In this document: piece by piece, positions 1 through 8,371 of the stretch | Layout: the number at the start of each line of letters is the position of its first letter | How positions within the stretch are numbered: position 1 is the first letter of the stretch | NCBI GenBank assembly: GCA_016713325.1 | Contig: JADJPJ010000004.1 | Span: 434,001-498,000 of the forward strand | Direction of reading: 5' to 3' | Origin: Candidatus Flexifilum affinis | Lineage (GTDB): Bacteria > Chloroflexota > Anaerolineae > Aggregatilineales > Phototrophicaceae | DNA length: 64,000 nucleotides | Translations under genes and position numbers: made by a program | The notes under the pieces: generated by a model | Databases searched by the model: none | What the model was told of the DNA's origin: nothing | The model's input: the letters and a program-made list of their open reading frames with translations, nothing else

Positions 1-622
1 GCTCATACGACGTCCGCGCATCGTCGCCGAACGAGAAGATGCCATGCTTGAGCAGGATCATGCCGAGCGAACCGCTGTGCAGCGTTTTCGGCAGAATCTC
101 CGCGCATGACCGCGCCAGCTTGAAGCCGGGCATGACATACGGAATGATCACCACGTCGGTCCCGAAGATGTGACGCACCCGATCCGCACCGTCAGGCGTG
201 TTGATCACCGCGATGATGGCGTCGGCGTGGGTGTGGTCGACGAACTTGTGCGGGATCAGGGCGTGCAGGATGGCTTCGACTGAAGGGGAGGGCGCCGACG
301 CATCGGTCATGGCGCAGCGCATGGCGTTGGCCATCGCCCGATCCGAGAGCGCCGGCAGTGTGGCCAGCTCGAGCAGGGCCTGACGGCGTACCGGCGCAAA
401 GCCCGCCGCTTCGATCGTCGCCAGATCCCAGCCGCTGCCCTTCACGTAGAGAATCTCCTCCTCGACGCCGAGCAGGTTTGGCTCGCGGATCTTGACCGAG
501 GTGTTGCCGCCGCCATGCAGGACGAGCGAGGCGTCGCGCCCGAGCAGGCGCGAGGTGTACACGCGCTGCGCGAGATCGCCGAAGAACTGCGTCGCTTCCT
601 TGTCGCGCCAAAGGCTTTGCAT
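1..622 (-). CDS. class II aldolase/adducin-domain protein (rhamnulose-1-P aldolase/dehydrogenase-like), C-terminus off window
   Basis: The first 207 codons of a minus-strand gene run off the left edge. The start is ATG at 622, giving a protein beginning MQSLWRDKEATQFFGDLAQR. The N-terminal half has LVLHGGGNTSVK, the phosphate-binding glycine-rich motif of class II aldolases, followed by EEILYVKGSGWDL. Further on, HTHADAIIAVINTPDG carries the paired zinc-binding histidines and LKHGIFSFGDDA the third metal-histidine region. This layout is typical of the N-terminal domain of bifunctional rhamnulose-1-phosphate aldolase/short-chain dehydrogenases (COG3347), which cleave ketose-1-phosphates and oxidise lactaldehyde. 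Whether the dehydrogenase domain is present cannot be seen. A single-domain fuculose-phosphate aldolase is less likely because of the long insertion between the motifs. A TTGTGCAAA motif lies at 680-688, 58 bp upstream of the start. Confidence 0.8.
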   Translation of the reverse strand, partial: MQSLWRDKEATQFFGDLAQRVYTSRLLGRDASLVLHGGGNTSVKIREPNLLGVEEEILYVKGSGWDLATIEAAGFAPVRRQALLELATLPALSDRAMANAMRCAMTDASAPSPSVEAILHALIPHKFVDHTHADAIIAVINTPDGADRVRHIFGTDVVIIPYVMPGFKLARSCAEILPKTLHSGSLGMILLKHGIFSFGDDARTSYE

Positions 623-718
623 TCCGGTGGGCTCCTGGTGGTTGATCGGGTTCCGTGAACGGCACGTTCAGACCATCAATTGTGCAAAGACCGCCGGAAA
701 ATTGCCATCACCTCCCGA

Positions 719-1606
719 TCAGGCGCCTGTCTTCTGGTAGTACTGCTGTGTCTCGGGCTCCCGCCCGCGCACGATCCGTTGGCCCTTCAGCTCGCCCTTT
801 GTCTCCGTCACCACCGTGTTCTGGCGTTCGCGCCCATCGCGCTCGTAGTAGATCACGACCCAGTCGTCTGTCCTGCCCAGATCGTGGGCCTGTGCCGTGT
901 TCGAGAACAGGGCGGTGAAGTGGTAGCCGTCGCGCTCGTCGTGCAGGATTGGGAGCCACGCCTCGTTCTGCGGGTTGAAGCGGCGCGGCGCGATTTTTTG
1001 CAGATTGCCCGCTTCCGCGCGTTGACGGTAGTCGGCATCCACCGCCAGGAGCAGCGCCACCGAGGGGCGATCGGAGCGATCGACGGGCGGTGGCGCCGGT
1101 TCCGACGTGCGCTCACGCTGCTGCCGCTGGGCGGAGCGGCTCAACATGCCGGCCAGCGCGTTTCGGATGCCCTCGACGCGCCTCTTTCCGAATCCCTCTA
1201 TTGATGCCAGCCGACCGTCGTGGGCGGCCTCTTCCAGTTCGGCCAGCGTCTCGACGTCGAGCTGTTCGGCGATGCGGCGCGCCAGTTCCTGCCCGATGCC
1301 GGGCACCCGGGTGAAGACGGCGGCCGGCGAGGTCTGAGCCTCCAGGTCGCGCACCAGATCGGACTCGCCGGTCGTCACGAATTCGCGGATGACGGCGGTG
1401 ATCCCCTCGCCGATGTTCGGGAGTGCCTTCAGCGCATCCAGTTGATCCTGGCGGACATAGTCGGCAATCGCGCTGTCCGTGTCTCGGATGGTCCGGGCTC
1501 CGTCCCGATAGGCCCGTATGCGAAAGGGGTTGGCATCCTGTCCTTCGAGGAGTTCGGCAATGTGTTCCAGGAGATCAGCGATAGCGGCATTCGTTGGCTG
1601 TGCCAT
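719..1606 (-). CDS. PolX-like helix-hairpin-helix DNA-binding protein
   Basis: A 295-residue protein. Residues 1-85 match the N-terminal 8-kDa-type HhH domain of family X DNA polymerases (IADLLEHIAELLEG, then NPFRIRAYRDGARTI, then LPNIGEGITAVIREF). A second HhH pair follows at about 95-150 (VFTRVPGIGQELARRIAEQL and IEGFGKRRVEGIRNAL). There is no nucleotidyltransferase or PHP domain, so it should bind DNA non-specifically, probably at gaps or junctions, without polymerising. The C-terminal ~125 residues (PRRFNPQNEAWLPILH, ALFSNTAQAHDLG, DWVVIYYERDG) form a compact domain that I recall accompanying HhH in such stand-alone proteins; its function is unknown to me. A role in DNA repair is inference. 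It is transcribed divergently from the primase-like gene at 1759. Confidence 0.75.
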   Translation of the reverse strand: MAQPTNAAIADLLEHIAELLEGQDANPFRIRAYRDGARTIRDTDSAIADYVRQDQLDALKALPNIGEGITAVIREFVTTGESDLVRDLEAQTSPAAVFTRVPGIGQELARRIAEQLDVETLAELEEAAHDGRLASIEGFGKRRVEGIRNALAGMLSRSAQRQQRERTSEPAPPPVDRSDRPSVALLLAVDADYRQRAEAGNLQKIAPRRFNPQNEAWLPILHDERDGYHFTALFSNTAQAHDLGRTDDWVVIYYERDGRERQNTVVTETKGELKGQRIVRGREPETQQYYQKTGA

Positions 1607-1758
1607 CGTATATCACCTCGCTTGAACCATACTTCATCCCTCATGATAGAGGACCCCGGTTAAGGAGAAATGAGCCGGGTGACCGGGATTTTACGTCCAT
1701 CTGTAGAAAATATGTGCTAAAATAGAGATCCGGTTATAGGGAAGAGGCAAACGCAGTC

Positions 1759-2844
1759 ATGCCGGTGTGGACGACATCCTGGCGCGAAAAAGTGGATGCG
1801 CTGAAGCGTGCGGTCGATCTGCGCGACCTGTTCCTGGAGCGCTACCCAGGGCGTTTCCGACGCTCGGGCCGATGGCTGTACGGCTCATCCCCTTATCGGC
1901 GCGATGAGCACCCCAGCTTCGCCGTCAATGAGGATGTCTATATCGACTTCGCCACCGGCGAGCACGGCGACGAACTGGACTTTCTCATGCGCGAGCAGGG
2001 CATGACCTTTAGAGAAGCGGTCGAGGCGCTGGAAGCGCGCGCCGGCATCGTGGAGGTATCCCGCCCGCCTGGCCATGCACAGCCGCGGCCTTCACCTCGC
2101 CGGGCCGATCCGCCGTCGGCCGCCTGGCAGGAGGTGATGCGGGCCGAATGCCAGCGCGCGCAGGCCTATCTGTTCTCCAACCGACGGGATGCGCGGCGTG
2201 CCCTACGCTGGCTGATGGCGCGCGGCCTGAAGCGGACGACCATCCGCCGGGCCGGGCTGGGGTTCAACCCGGCCTGGCGGCAGACGCGTCTGGTCGAGCG
2301 CGAGTCTGAGCGGCGGGTCTTGATTGCGCCTGGCGTGGTCATACCCTGCACGGTTGGTGGGGCACTTGGCGCCGTGCACATTCGCACCCTGCCCGACGTG
2401 GTGCGTACGGCCGAAGACCTGCCGAAATACCTCTACGTGCGCGGCAGCAAGACGGGCGGCATGTACAACGGCGATGCCCTGGTCGAAGGCTGCACCGTTC
2501 TGATGGTGGAGGGCGAGTTCGATGCCCTGCTGGCGCAGCAGGAACTGGGCGAGCAGGCCGTAGTGGTGACCCTGGGCAGCGCCGCCAATCGCCTGCCGCA
2601 GCAGTGGCTGGCACGTCTCCAGGCGGCTCGCCGCGTCTACTCGTGCTTTGACAACGACGAGGCGGGGGCGCGGGCGGCGGCGAACCTGGCCACCCAACTG
2701 GGCGAGAAACACCGCGCGCTAGCTCTGAAGCAGGGCAAGGATATCACCGACTACGTTGTTCAGTACAAGGGCGATCTGCTCGACTGGTGGCGCGACGAGA
2801 CATCCCAGGATGTGCCTCCGCCGGTGCAGCTCCCTCTGCTGTGA
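1759..2844 (+). CDS. DnaG-like primase/TOPRIM protein with a cysteine-less CHC2-type domain
   Basis: A 361-residue protein laid out like the N-terminal two-thirds of DnaG. Residues 20-80 align with the CHC2 zinc-binding domain, but the zinc ligands are gone: the CPFH position reads SSPYR (residues 43-47), and the second cysteine pair falls in DFATGEHGDELDFLM (63-77). The rest of the fold signature (HPSF, DFL) is kept. A primase-core segment follows, then a TOPRIM domain with VLMVEGEFDALL (Glu at ~251), CFDNDEAG (Asp-x-Asp at ~298-300) and GKDITDYV (~327-334), the usual metal and nucleotide residues. There is no DnaB-interaction domain. A -10-like TAAAAT lies at 1718-1723 and a weak ribosome site (GGAAGAGG) precedes the ATG. 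Such primases often belong to plasmids or integrated elements, but no replication partner is nearby. A remote housekeeping paralogue is the alternative. Confidence 0.75.
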   Translation: MPVWTTSWREKVDALKRAVDLRDLFLERYPGRFRRSGRWLYGSSPYRRDEHPSFAVNEDVYIDFATGEHGDELDFLMREQGMTFREAVEALEARAGIVEVSRPPGHAQPRPSPRRADPPSAAWQEVMRAECQRAQAYLFSNRRDARRALRWLMARGLKRTTIRRAGLGFNPAWRQTRLVERESERRVLIAPGVVIPCTVGGALGAVHIRTLPDVVRTAEDLPKYLYVRGSKTGGMYNGDALVEGCTVLMVEGEFDALLAQQELGEQAVVVTLGSAANRLPQQWLARLQAARRVYSCFDNDEAGARAAANLATQLGEKHRALALKQGKDITDYVVQYKGDLLDWWRDETSQDVPPPVQLPLL

Positions 2845-2963
2845 AGCGATCCACATGGCCGATCAGCGTAAATGGTTCGCCACAAGTTTCGCTATTCTTC
2901 CTGAGATCATAGAATTGAAAGCGAGTTTCTGGTCATGACACTTCCCGCGAGGAGGAAACACAC

Positions 2964-3554
2964 ATGGCTGTTCTTTCAGGGATCATCTGGCTTCTTATTG
3001 GATTGGTGACCTGCTTTTTTGGCAAACGGCTGTACCGCATCGTCTTGGCGCTGGGCGGTTTCTTCCTGGGTTACTATGCCGGGTTGAGTCTGCTCGCCGG
3101 CCAGGGAGAACTGACACAGCTCATCGTTGGAGTTGTGCTCGGCGTGATCCTGGCGGTCGTCTTCTACACGCTCTATAACTACGCCTACGCCTTGTTCGGC
3201 GCGCTGCTCGGCGCGGCTCTGGCCGCCGTTCTGGCGGAGGCACTGGGCGTTCAGAGCAACATCGTGGTGGTCGTCATCCTGGGGGTCGGAGCGGCCATTG
3301 GCGCTGCGATCGGCATCGTGCTGGCGGATTTCATGATCCGCTTGGGGACGTCTTTTGGCGGCGCGATTCAGACGGTTGCCGGCGTAGGTTCTCTGGCGGC
3401 GGCCCTGGGCCTCAGCCTGCCGCTCATTGACCTTGCCAACACGGCGCCGGAGGCCGCGGCGAACACCACCGCCGGCATCGTGTCGATCTTCGCGGCGGGC
3501 ATCCTGGGCGTCATCGGCTATATGTACCAGACCAGTACCGCATCGAAGCCCTAG
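2964..3554 (+). CDS. multi-pass membrane protein, DUF4203/TMEM198-like
   Basis: A 196-residue, highly hydrophobic protein with about seven predicted membrane segments in tandem (starting GIIWLLIGLVTCFFGKRLYR, then LIVGVVLGVILAVVFYTLY, ALFGALLGAALAAVLAEAL and VVVVILGVGAAIGAAIGIVL). Many small-residue helices and the FFGKRLYR loop after helix 1 resemble the DUF4203 family, whose function is unknown. There is no signal peptide beyond helix 1. The start is well set by GAGGAGG about 9 bases before the ATG. It stands alone between the primase-like gene and a GH43 relic. Confidence 0.65.
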   Translation: MAVLSGIIWLLIGLVTCFFGKRLYRIVLALGGFFLGYYAGLSLLAGQGELTQLIVGVVLGVILAVVFYTLYNYAYALFGALLGAALAAVLAEALGVQSNIVVVVILGVGAAIGAAIGIVLADFMIRLGTSFGGAIQTVAGVGSLAAALGLSLPLIDLANTAPEAAANTTAGIVSIFAAGILGVIGYMYQTSTASKP

Positions 3555-3574
3555 CGAATTTGCTGCTGCGTCAA

Positions 3575-3830
3575 CCTGTTATCGAAGCACGCGGGCCAGA
3601 AGCGTCTGCTCACCGGATTAGGCATGCTGACCGCCGACTTGGGAGTGGATCTGCTCGAACCGGCGACATGGCGAAAATCGGAACAGCCGCTGTTCAGTCG
3701 CGATAATGCGGAGGGCGGTTTCGCACCGGGCACAATGGATTCCTCAAGTCGCCTGATGGTCAAGAGGACTGGCTGGTCTACCATGCCTGCGCCGTGGTGG
3801 CGCGATTTGAAGAACGCAGCATCACCGCTT
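3575..3830 (+). pseudogene. glycoside hydrolase family 43 C-terminal remnant
   Basis: In one plus-strand frame, 3618-3730 reads LGMLTADLGVDLLEPATW followed by RKSEQPLF. From about 3733 the adjacent frame reads TGHNGFLKSPDGQEDWLVYH. Together these are the hallmark C-terminal blocks of the GH43 five-bladed propeller (LGLLTA...DLLDPASWxKSxxPVF and GPGHNSFxKSPDGxEDWIVYHA), split by a frameshift near 3730-3735. A second frame disturbance with a stop lies just before LGML, after a block reading SVCSPD. No N-terminal half exists upstream because the DUF4203 gene ends at 3554. It is therefore a truncated, frameshifted relic of an arabinofuranosidase/xylosidase-type gene. It ends against the stop codon of the convergent Rrf2 gene. 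Confidence 0.7.
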
Positions 3831-4231
3831 CAGCAGATGTCCGCGACCGTCGTGGTTTCGATGATGTCGAGCATGCAGTCGCGGATCCTGGTGAACAGAT
3901 TCACCAGATTGGGCTCCTTCTCGATCGGCGTGGAGCGGTAGAAATACTTACTCACCGACTCGGTTGGGGCGAGAGGGCCGTCCAGCAGCCGGATCACGTC
4001 GGCGAGGGAGATCTCGGAAGCAGGCCTGTTCAAGCGATAGCCGCCATGATGCCCCTTCAGGCTGGCCAGGTACTGCCCGCGCTTGAGTGACAGCAGGATT
4101 TGCTCCAGGAACTTCGCAGGGATGCCCTGAGCGGTGGCGATTTCCTCCACCCGCGTAAACGTGTCGGCCGGCTGCCGGGCAAGGTACACCAGCGCAAGCA
4201 GGGCGTATTCGCTTCGTGACGTCAGTTTCAT
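3830..4231 (-). CDS. Rrf2 family transcriptional regulator
   Basis: A 133-residue Rrf2-type winged-helix protein. The N-terminus MKLTSRSEYALLALVYLARQ is the standard opening and fixes the start at 4231; an upstream extension has no family similarity. The HTH (VEEIATAQGIPAKFLEQILL) and wing (GHHGGYRLNRPASEISLADV) are complete. The three clustered cysteines that hold a [2Fe-2S] cluster in IscR/NsrR are absent (only one Cys late in the chain plus the terminal residue). A CymR-like or other ligand-sensing mode is therefore more likely than Fe-S sensing. It is convergent with the GH43 remnant and its target cannot be read from the context. Confidence 0.85.
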   Translation of the reverse strand: MKLTSRSEYALLALVYLARQPADTFTRVEEIATAQGIPAKFLEQILLSLKRGQYLASLKGHHGGYRLNRPASEISLADVIRLLDGPLAPTESVSKYFYRSTPIEKEPNLVNLFTRIRDCMLDIIETTTVADIC

Positions 4232-4353
4232 ACCGGTTCCAACCAGCGGAGAAGACAATAATGACAGCACCATTCTAGCACCAGTTCCGCCCGCTGCATG
4301 TTTCACTGGTCGGAGTCCGTATGACGCCCGAGGCGTCAGCACATGCTGAGGAT

Positions 4354-4510
4354 CAGTGAATCATGGATTGCTTAACCTCACCCCGTTTCGCTACGCTCAA
4401 CCTCCCCTCTCCGTGCGGAGAGGGGCAAAAAAGTCGTTAGGCTTTTTGGGGTGAGGTTGGCTCAAAAACGCAGCTATTGATGGGTCAAGATGAACTTTCG
4501 TGATTCACTG
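4354..4510. mobile_element. MITE-like element, copy 1
   Basis: A 157 bp non-coding element bounded by perfect 10 bp terminal inverted repeats (CAGTGAATCA at 4354-4363 and TGATTCACTG at 4501-4510). It is flanked by a 5 bp direct duplication AGGAT at 4349-4353 and 4511-4515, as left by transposition. Inside is a hairpin-forming block (CCCCTCTCC...GGAGAGGGG) and the segment AACGCAGCTATTGATGG, shared with copy 2 at 8083-8237 in the opposite orientation. It encodes no protein, so it would have to be moved by a transposase elsewhere. Confidence 0.8.
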
Positions 4511-4575
4511 AGGATGACTTTTGGCGTCAAGTAGGCGGGACCGCAAAGCTTTGCGGCCCAGCCTGGAACGCTCTT

Positions 4576-7500
4576 TCAGGCCGGCTGCTGACGTGAAAGC
4601 CACGACTCCAGCGCCGGAATGATGTGATAGCCGTCGATTCCCGGGGTATCCACAAGCGCCGTCTGGAAGTAGCTCTGGGCGCGTTCCAGATCGGCACGCT
4701 GGAGGGCGCTCAGGTTCAGGTGGGTGGGATCAAGACTGTCCATCATCTGGGCGATCTGGGACGCTGCCTCTATCGACGTGTCCTGCATCGGAAGATCGTG
4801 GCGATAGCGGCAGACCAGGGCAAGTCCATAGACCGCCAGGGCGGTGGTTCTGGGGACCAATGCCGACCGGGTGAGTGAGGCTTCGAAAAAGATCTGCGCC
4901 GGATCGAGTTGGAACTGGCGGAGGTGCAGAATGCCGAGCCACAGACTGATATTCGGGAGGGCATGGATGAGCCTGAGCTCAGTGGCCTGTCGCTGCGCAA
5001 GCAGGAGTTTACCCCTGGCGCGATCGAACTGACTCTTCACCACGTAAAGTGCGCCGATGTTCCACAGGCACCAGTTCATCAGCTCCCCGTGCTGAAGATA
5101 CTCGGCGACGACACTGCCTTGCGTGAAATAGTCGATAGCGGCGTCGAACTCCCCGCGGCTGTAATTCAGCACGCCCATGTTGATGTAATCGCGCGCCAGA
5201 CGTTCCGGGCTGTTGAGCATCCGCCCCGCCTGAAGGCTCCGGAGAAAGTGGCCCTCGGCCGGATCGAGTGCTTTGCGCGAGATGTCAATGGTTCCGAAGA
5301 AACTTTCGACAAACTGAAGAATGCCCTGAACTCCGAGATCGGAGTCGTAGCCCTCTCGGGCGCGTAACACCTGGGTGACCTGGGTCAGGATGCGCTCGGC
5401 CTCGTCGTACTGGCCCAGATGATAGGCCACCACGCCAAGGTTTGCGCGAATCTGGGCTTCGATTCGCCACTGACCATGGGCTGCAACCGCATCCAGCGCG
5501 GAGTCAAAACTTGCCTTCGCCGCATCGTATTTTCCGCGCATGATGTACAGACGCCCCAATTCGCTCAGGATATTGCCATAGGCTTCGGTGAACTCAACCT
5601 GCTGAGCCAGTTCCCACGCCGACTGATACCACTGCTCGACGGCGTCGTACTGGCCCTGATTGAATATGTTCTCGCCCAGACGAGCCAGCAGATGGACCCG
5701 CTCCTGATCGGGGACACCGACTATCGTAAGGGCGTTTTCCAGAAGCTGACCGAGCCGCGCATAGAGGCCGCGGGTCTTAAAGTAACTGAACACCCGATTC
5801 AGGGTCGCAACTGCCTGGTCCGGTCGGGCGGGCGGCTGCCGGCCATCGAGCACCATGTCAAACATCTTCAGGAGGTTATTCTGCTCGCGATCCAACGCCG
5901 CGAAATCGTCGGCGTGCTGCGATGCGTAGCTCAGGAAGCGCGCGGTGAACGCCTGCCGAGTCGCGCTGAACTGCGACTCGGCCTGGGCCACTCTGTCCTT
6001 CATGAACTGGTCGGTGATCGGGTGCATCCCCCAGCGGGGCTCCGCTGCGGACAGCGGCTGGAGCAGGCCCAGCTTGACCAGTCGGGCAATCTTCTCTTGC
6101 AGTCTCTCCGGCTTCATCGGAAAAGCCAGCGCAGCAATGGCGACGATGTCTTCCAGGCCGGCGCCCCTGGCCGCGTCGAACAGGCTGAAGGCATAGAGGA
6201 CATTTCGCTCATCCGGCAGGAGCTGGTACCACAGCCAGTTCAGGATGACGTCGTAGTTCTCAACGGCCGTCTGAAGGGTCCATCCCCCCTCGAACTGCTG
6301 CGAGAGCGCCTTGACGAACGCCGTGAGCTGAAAACGCTCGTCGCGCAGGAACCCGATCAGCCACCGCATGGCCAGCGGCAGCCCGCCGGTGATTCGGGTC
6401 ACCGCCTCGTAGACACCGCTGTCGACATTGCTGATCTGCGGGACCTGTTCCGCCAGATAGGCGTGCACACGGTCCTGGGAAAACCCTTCAAGCTCGATCG
6501 GGTAGTGACGGTCTCCCGGCAGGGAGCGAGCGACCAGAATCAGTTCGGTCTGCTCGAACAGATCGCAAATCCCATGGACGAACTCCGCATCGGACAGACG
6601 AAAGGCGGTCGCGTCGTCGACGATGACCAGGGTCTGCCCTTCGTGAACAACCTGCTTGAAACGGCGCTGTCGCACGGCATAGGGGAGGGCGCGCAACTGC
6701 TGAAAGCGAAGCTGATCGAGCGCGTCATTCAGCAGCGTCTCGAAGTCGGTCTCGGCCGTCACCTTGATCAGCACGATCTCGATTCTGGGCTGTGCCTGAC
6801 GCACGAGCGAAGCAACCTGCTCGATGAACTGCGACTTTCCCGCGCCGGGTAGACCGGTCAGGCCAATCACCCGCGGGGTGTAGGACTCGACGAGCCGCTC
6901 GACCAGATCCAGCGTCTGCTGCCGGCGGCTGTAGGCGCCGTCGGGGAGCAGCGTCGCGGCGTTGACTTGGCTGACGGTGTGGAGTCGCAGAAGAAGCAGT
7001 GAGGGGGCCTTGTCGCTGTCGATGACTTCTCGCCAGGTTTCGACATCGGTGCCGAAAAACGTGGGCTCTTCATCCTGGTATCGCTGAAGCTGCGCGAGAA
7101 CCTGCTGGGCGGCGGAATTCAGACGGAGGGTCAGCGCCAGCCACATCAGGTATTGCAGCGGAACGAAACCGGCATTCAGACTGTTCTGCCACATTTCGGC
7201 AATCTGCTTCGCTCGAGCCAGTTCCCCGCGGTAAATGTGAGTCTGAACCAGGCGCTCAAGAAGTTGATGCCGCAGGTCCGCCAGGGCCTGCTGGCGCTGC
7301 TCGTGCCACAGCGCCAACGCATCGCTGTCGAAGGTCATGTCATTGAGAAAGTGATCCTGGTAGAGATCAAGCGCGGCCAGTACGGCCGATTCAACCTCCA
7401 TGTCCGAACTGTGCTCCGGTTGGGCGAGAACCTGTCGAGCGCGCCCTGAGAATTCGTGAACATCCACCCACACATGGGCGCGCGCAAACTGGAGGCTGCG

Positions 7501-7770
7501 CTGGCCCGGAGCCTGCGCCGGAAACAGCTCCACTGGGAAGCCCGCTTCTCGCAGAGCCCGGTTGAGCCAGTGCAGTGCTTCTCGCAGTCTCTGAGAGGCG
7601 CTGCCTTCTCCGAACAGCAGGGCGTTCAACGAGTCGCGCTGGTAGCTTTCCTGCCATTGCTCGGCGGTGTAGATCAGGAGGTGCAGCGCATCTTTCCGAT
7701 GGAGAGGGAGCGGCTTTCCATCGAGAGTGATGACCGGTTGCTCGGCAAGCAGGCGAAGAACGATCTGCAA
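4576..7770 (-). CDS. SARP/AfsR-like STAND regulator: BTAD-like, P-loop NTPase, TPR array
   Basis: A signal-transduction protein of about 1064 residues. The N-terminal ~250 residues are helical and resemble the DNA-binding plus bacterial transcriptional activation domain of SARP-type proteins, without an obvious HTH. A STAND NTPase follows, with Walker A GLPGAGKSQF (about 312-321 counting from ATG 7788) and Walker B LVIVDDA (387-393). From ~600 to the end there are repeated tetratricopeptide helices (e.g. AYGNILSELGRLYIMRGKYD, ANLGVVAYHLGQYDEAERIL). The first ATG (7788) is unlikely as start because the Shine-Dalgarno AGGAGGGG lies within its codons 2-5; the TTG at 7770, six bases after that site, fits better. 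It is monocistronic and bracketed by two MITE copies. Ligand and target are unknown. Confidence 0.75.
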   Translation of the reverse strand: MQIVLRLLAEQPVITLDGKPLPLHRKDALHLLIYTAEQWQESYQRDSLNALLFGEGSASQRLREALHWLNRALREAGFPVELFPAQAPGQRSLQFARAHVWVDVHEFSGRARQVLAQPEHSSDMEVESAVLAALDLYQDHFLNDMTFDSDALALWHEQRQQALADLRHQLLERLVQTHIYRGELARAKQIAEMWQNSLNAGFVPLQYLMWLALTLRLNSAAQQVLAQLQRYQDEEPTFFGTDVETWREVIDSDKAPSLLLLRLHTVSQVNAATLLPDGAYSRRQQTLDLVERLVESYTPRVIGLTGLPGAGKSQFIEQVASLVRQAQPRIEIVLIKVTAETDFETLLNDALDQLRFQQLRALPYAVRQRRFKQVVHEGQTLVIVDDATAFRLSDAEFVHGICDLFEQTELILVARSLPGDRHYPIELEGFSQDRVHAYLAEQVPQISNVDSGVYEAVTRITGGLPLAMRWLIGFLRDERFQLTAFVKALSQQFEGGWTLQTAVENYDVILNWLWYQLLPDERNVLYAFSLFDAARGAGLEDIVAIAALAFPMKPERLQEKIARLVKLGLLQPLSAAEPRWGMHPITDQFMKDRVAQAESQFSATRQAFTARFLSYASQHADDFAALDREQNNLLKMFDMVLDGRQPPARPDQAVATLNRVFSYFKTRGLYARLGQLLENALTIVGVPDQERVHLLARLGENIFNQGQYDAVEQWYQSAWELAQQVEFTEAYGNILSELGRLYIMRGKYDAAKASFDSALDAVAAHGQWRIEAQIRANLGVVAYHLGQYDEAERILTQVTQVLRAREGYDSDLGVQGILQFVESFFGTIDISRKALDPAEGHFLRSLQAGRMLNSPERLARDYINMGVLNYSRGEFDAAIDYFTQGSVVAEYLQHGELMNWCLWNIGALYVVKSQFDRARGKLLLAQRQATELRLIHALPNISLWLGILHLRQFQLDPAQIFFEASLTRSALVPRTTALAVYGLALVCRYRHDLPMQDTSIEAASQIAQMMDSLDPTHLNLSALQRADLERAQSYFQTALVDTPGIDGYHIIPALESWLSRQQPA

Positions 7771-7893
7771 GATAACCCCTCCTAACATCAGTGTTACATA
7801 GTAACCGGTTTCAGGCCGGATGAACGGTGATCATGGACTTTTGGCCCAGAGCGCATCTGATGGAATACCGAAAACAAACACGCAGTATTGAGG

Positions 7894-7970
7894 TCGGCGG
7901 ACGCGAAAAATCGCGTCCCTACATTACATGCCATGTTGAGCGTAGGGACGGCATTCTTGCCGTCCGCCGA
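7894..7970. repeat. nested palindromic intergenic repeat (GTAGGGACGG type)
   Basis: The outer arms are TCGGCGGACG (7894-7903) and CGTCCGCCGA (7961-7970). The inner arms are CGTCCCTAC and GTAGGGACG, giving a cruciform-capable nested palindrome. Related GTAGGGGCGG units occur at 8024, 9865, 56908 and 57023. Confidence 0.65.
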
Positions 7971-8023
7971 AATCATACGAACCGGAACTCGTTTGTCCGT
8001 GAGAACTGTCTTCGCCCTCCCTC

Positions 8024-8056
8024 AAGCAGGCGGGCACATTGGCCCGCCCCTACGGG
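8024..8056. repeat. palindromic intergenic repeat (GTAGGGGCGG type)
   Basis: The arms are GGCGGGC (8029-8035) and GCCCGCC (8042-8048), followed by CCTAC. It is a short member of the repeat family at 7894, 9865 and 57023. Confidence 0.55.
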
Positions 8057-8082
8057 AAGCTGCGTGAGTATTGCGACAGCCT

Positions 8083-8237
8083 CAGTGAATCACGAAAGTT
8101 CACCTCGACCATCAATAGCTGCGTTTTTGAGCCTACCTCACCCCAATAATCGAGCGGATTTTTTGCCCCTCTCCGCTTGGAGAGGGGCGGTTGAGCGCAG
8201 CGAAACGGGGTGAGGTTAAGCAATCCGTGATTCACTG
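8083..8237. mobile_element. MITE-like element, copy 2 (inverted relative to copy 1)
   Basis: A 155 bp element with the same 10 bp terminal inverted repeats, CAGTGAATCA (8083-8092) and TGATTCACTG (8228-8237). It is flanked by its own 5 bp target duplication AGCCT (8078-8082 and 8238-8242). The interior matches copy 1 in reverse orientation, including the GAGAGGGG hairpin and CCATCAATAGCTGCGTT. The different duplicated pentamers show two independent insertions rather than duplication of a segment. Confidence 0.8.
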
Positions 8238-8371
8238 AGCCTGCACACACGAAAACCCACATGAGTCGGGACCACGCCAGGATCTGACACAACGCCGACA
8301 CAACGCCAGACCTGATTTACTGGTACTTGAGCGCATTTGCCGAATGGCCGCTGCCCAGGTAGGAGACCACC

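Larger units (their letters stand above)
7771..8371. other. 601 bp intergenic region made of repeats
   Basis: No gene is recognised here. The region holds two GTAGGGRCGG-type palindromic repeats (7894-7970 and 8024-8056), MITE copy 2 (8083-8237) and an 11 bp tandem duplication of GACACAACGCC near 8286-8307. It also carries the leader of the LysRS-like gene, with a GTAGGAGA ribosome site before ATG 8372. Confidence 0.6.

Noticed and set aside
4379..4450. CCTCACCCC...GGGGTGAGG region as a stand-alone terminator
   Set aside because: It is internal to a MITE with terminal repeats and target duplication, so its hairpin is better explained as part of the element.
5419..6852. 477-codon plus-strand frame opposite the STAND regulator
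   Set aside because: Antisense shadow of a well-supported TPR/NTPase gene; no motif or ribosome site.
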